Below, one piece after another: positions 51,349 through 53,401 of a stretch of DNA of 53,401 nt. The position numbers were made by a program, and so were the translations under genes. Numbering within the stretch: the stretch's first letter is position 1; each line of letters starts with the position of its first letter. Below the pieces are notes generated by a model. The model ran no database searches. It was not told the DNA's origin and saw only the letters and a list, made by a program, of their open reading frames with translations. Origin of the DNA: an uncultured Chthoniobacterales bacterium (lineage in GTDB: Bacteria; Verrucomicrobiota; Verrucomicrobiia; Chthoniobacterales; UBA10450); assembly GCA_902805675.1 (NCBI GenBank), contig CADCTA010000041.1:1-53401 (forward strand), in the 5' to 3' direction.

Positions 51349-53401
51349 TCACTTCAGGTTGTAAACTTCGACAAGGGCAACGCCGCTGGAGCCCTGAGAA
51401 CCACGCACGATGGCGGTGTAGCTACCTGGCTCCAGCGTCGCGATGATCGCGGCCTCTCCCGGATCCGACGGTGCGATGCCTGTGGCCGCGATCTGGTCTG
51501 ATTGCGCACCTCGCTGCCAGTCGTCGTTCGTCGCCATCAGGTTCCCGGCGGCGTCGCGCAGCTCCATTACCGGGTCGCGCAACACACCGGCGACCGCTGT
51601 GCCTCCGCCGGCGAGCGATGGCCCGATCGCGCGAAGCATCACCCGCGTCGGCGCATGGCCCGCGAGAATAAACCCGCCGATCATCACCTGCTCGGGGGAC
51701 TCGACGCGCGCGCGCGTGGCGATGTTGGCCAGCTGGCCTGCGGCGGGCGCGAGATCGTATACTTCCACCAGCGCGACGCCGCGCGTATCACGGACGCCGC
51801 GCACAACAGCCGTGTAATCGCCGGCCGGCAGATTTGCCACTACGGCGGACTCCTGCGCATGAGACGGCGCAATCGTCGTCTCCACGATCGCCCCTGCGTC
51901 CTCACTTTCGCTCCAGTCATCGTTCGCGGCGATGATCTCTCCGCTCGCGTTGTAGATCTGTAGCGTCGGATCAGCCAGCGAGCCGCGTACTCCGGCAGCG
52001 GCGAGCGATGGTCCGAGCGCGCGCACCATCACCCGCTTCGGCCCTCCGCCGCTGATGATCATGCCGCCGATCATGGCGTCGTCCCCCGCACCGACAACTG
52101 CGCGAGTCGAGAGATTCAACGCCCGCGCCGGAGGCACAGCCCCGGCCGGGAAAGTCGCGATGCCAGTCGGCGTGCTGATTGAAACACCGTTGCCGCTGGC
52201 GTCAGGTGGCACTTTGGCGGTGATTTTCGTGTCCGAATCGACCGTGAAGTTCGTCGCCACGCCTCCGACCGTCAGCCTTGTCGCTTCGAGGAACCCTGTG
52301 CCGGTGATCGTAATCTCCTCACCTGGCGCTGCCCCTGATGGCGAGATGCTTACAACGCGCGGGGCTAACAAACGCACGCGGTAAATCGCTCCACCAAACG
52401 CCCGCTCGAACCCGAGCACCGTGGTGCCGTAAAACGCGCCATCGCTCGCCTGCATGAGCTTCGTGTTCGGCGTGCCTTGCTCGCTATCGAGCGTCGCCAC
52501 GGTCGACATGATCCCATCCTCGGTCAGTCGCACAATGCGACCGCCATAACCGCGATGGCGGTGATCGAACGGCAGGGCCGAATAGAAGTTCCCGTCGCTG
52601 GCCAGTGTCAGACCGGGTGACGGCACGCGCAGCTCTCGTTCGTCGATCCTGCCGATCTCAGTGAATGCTCCGCCTGGCGTGAATCGGAAGATGGTCAGAT
52701 CGCGTTCGACAGATAGCGGAGGCGCGATGCCATAGATGCCTCGCGAGGTCTCGACCAACTCGGACAAACGCGTCGTGGTAAGCGTGGGGGCCGCAAATCG
52801 ATGAGCGGCTAGCAGCTCGCCCCCCGGCTTCACCTCGAAAATGGTAGCAGGAGAGGACGGGGTAACGCTGGTTCCATTCGACATGCCGTAGAAGCTGCCG
52901 TTCGCTGCTTCGATCAAACCACTCGTCGGATACGCGCCGTTCTGGCCGGTAAAGCTTCCGAGCGTTTGCAGGTCACCAGCGAGGCTGACACGGAAGACGG
53001 TCCCGCGGTCGGCGATTCCGCCGAGGTAGGCGGTGCCGTAGAATGCACCGTCGCGACCAAGTAGCAGCGGCGCGCTGGCAGCTTTGCCGTTCGGGAATGC
53101 GAAGTTCGCCAGCGTCTGGCGTTGCCCATTCAGCGCCATTCGGAACACCGTTCCGTTGCCGAAAGTGCCGCCGGCGGATGTTGTTCCATACAGCTGACCA
53201 TCAAGCCCGAGGGTCAGTGGTGCTGCCGGGCTGCCGCCTTCGAGCCCAAGAAAACTGGTCATGACGGCGCGCTCGCCGCTCGGCGTGACGCGGAAGACTG
53301 TGCCGACGCCGCGCTCTCCTCCTTCACGCGTGGTGCCGTAGAAATTGCCGTCCGGCGCTTCGACCAGCGCAGATGTCGGGTAATCTTTCGACCGCGGTGA
53401 A
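51349..53401 (-). CDS. Secreted GloVer-type beta-propeller repeat protein with IPT and twin C-terminal repeats, 5' end outside the window
   Basis: The frame stays open to base 53400 on the minus strand, upstream of the ATG at 53262 (YPTSALVEAPDGNFYGTTRE is already a repeat), so the N-terminus is missing. The visible 683 codons hold several GloVer units of the form DGxFYGTTxxGGxxxxGTVF (to about 52380). An IPT/TIG domain follows (VVSISPSGAAPGEEITITGT, about 52130-52370). Two roughly 120-residue C-terminal repeats then share IGG-(M/F)-I, RV-M-x-RA-x-GPSLA, ANDDW/TNDDW and GVALVEVY. Such tandem-repeat proteins are known in Verrucomicrobia and Gloeobacter. Likely exported or surface-attached; function unknown. 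The two C-terminal repeats end the protein without a separate anchor. Confidence 0.88.
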   Translation of the reverse strand, partial: SPRSKDYPTSALVEAPDGNFYGTTREGGERGVGTVFRVTPSGERAVMTSFLGLEGGSPAAPLTLGLDGQLYGTTSAGGTFGNGTVFRMALNGQRQTLANFAFPNGKAASAPLLLGRDGAFYGTAYLGGIADRGTVFRVSLAGDLQTLGSFTGQNGAYPTSGLIEAANGSFYGMSNGTSVTPSSPATIFEVKPGGELLAAHRFAAPTLTTTRLSELVETSRGIYGIAPPLSVERDLTIFRFTPGGAFTEIGRIDERELRVPSPGLTLASDGNFYSALPFDHRHRGYGGRIVRLTEDGIMSTVATLDSEQGTPNTKLMQASDGAFYGTTVLGFERAFGGAIYRVRLLAPRVVSISPSGAAPGEEITITGTGFLEATRLTVGGVATNFTVDSDTKITAKVPPDASGNGVSISTPTGIATFPAGAVPPARALNLSTRAVVGAGDDAMIGGMIISGGGPKRVMVRALGPSLAAAGVRGSLADPTLQIYNASGEIIAANDDWSESEDAGAIVETTIAPSHAQESAVVANLPAGDYTAVVRGVRDTRGVALVEVYDLAPAAGQLANIATRARVESPEQVMIGGFILAGHAPTRVMLRAIGPSLAGGGTAVAGVLRDPVMELRDAAGNLMATNDDWQRGAQSDQIAATGIAPSDPGEAAIIATLEPGSYTAIVRGSQGSSGVALVEVYNLK

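Noticed and set aside
1..53401. CRISPR array, tRNA, rRNA or insertion-sequence transposase
   Set aside because: No regularly spaced direct repeats, no cloverleaf-like sequence and no transposase motifs were found on reading both strands.

Overview
This is a GC-rich, gene-dense bacterial window. Almost everything is on the minus strand. The best guess is a soil Verrucomicrobiota (Chthoniobacterales-like). This rests on a secreted GloVer-type propeller protein with duplicated C-terminal repeats, an array of acidobacterial-type orphan ABC permeases, and many long inverted-repeat elements in intergenic gaps. Acidobacteriota is the main alternative. No tRNA, rRNA, CRISPR array or transposase gene was recognised.

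Region 1 (1-21.5 kb) is an export cluster read right to left. It holds a small membrane protein, a HlyD/MacA-type adaptor, a MacB-like ATPase, three ADOP/MacB permeases, a second ATPase, then four more permeases, the last running off the window. Upstream (21.5-24.3 kb) lie an NtrY-like histidine kinase and an NtrC-like sigma-54 activator. Between them and the cluster is a canonical sigma-54 -24/-12 promoter and, about 130 bp further upstream, a GTCCCA-N4-TGGGAC palindrome. Together they look like a self-contained circuit: envelope or antibiotic signal, kinase, activator, sigma-54 promoter, efflux. Six of the gaps between the export genes carry long inverted-repeat elements.

Region 2 (24.3-33.2 kb) is mixed. 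It holds a PadR repressor, a secreted helical-repeat protein ending in CxxCH, a TVP38/DedA membrane protein, an M20 peptidase, two small envelope proteins, ComM, a DUF1003 protein and a hybrid histidine kinase whose N-terminus matches the plant ethylene-receptor copper/ethylene-binding domain. The padR and CxxCH-gene promoters both carry an AT palindrome over the -10 box.

Region 3 (33.4-47.6 kb) is a minus-strand sugar operon joined by many 1-4 bp overlaps. It holds two SDR epimerases (one fused to a glycosidase-like barrel that lost its acid/base Glu), an MDR dehydrogenase, a GT4 glycosyltransferase interrupted by one in-frame TAA, four CgeB-like glycosyltransferases, myo-inositol-phosphate synthase, a nucleotidyltransferase, a methyltransferase, a glycosidase with apparently circularly permuted order, and a histidine phosphatase. 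No flippase, polymerase or polyprenyl transferase is present, so a small (perhaps inositol-based, methylated) glycoside is more likely than a polysaccharide.

Region 4 (47.6-53.4 kb) has a RpoD-like sigma factor with a strong terminator, a perfect 42-bp inverted repeat between convergent genes, pyruvate kinase, a methyltransferase and the GloVer protein, cut by the window end.
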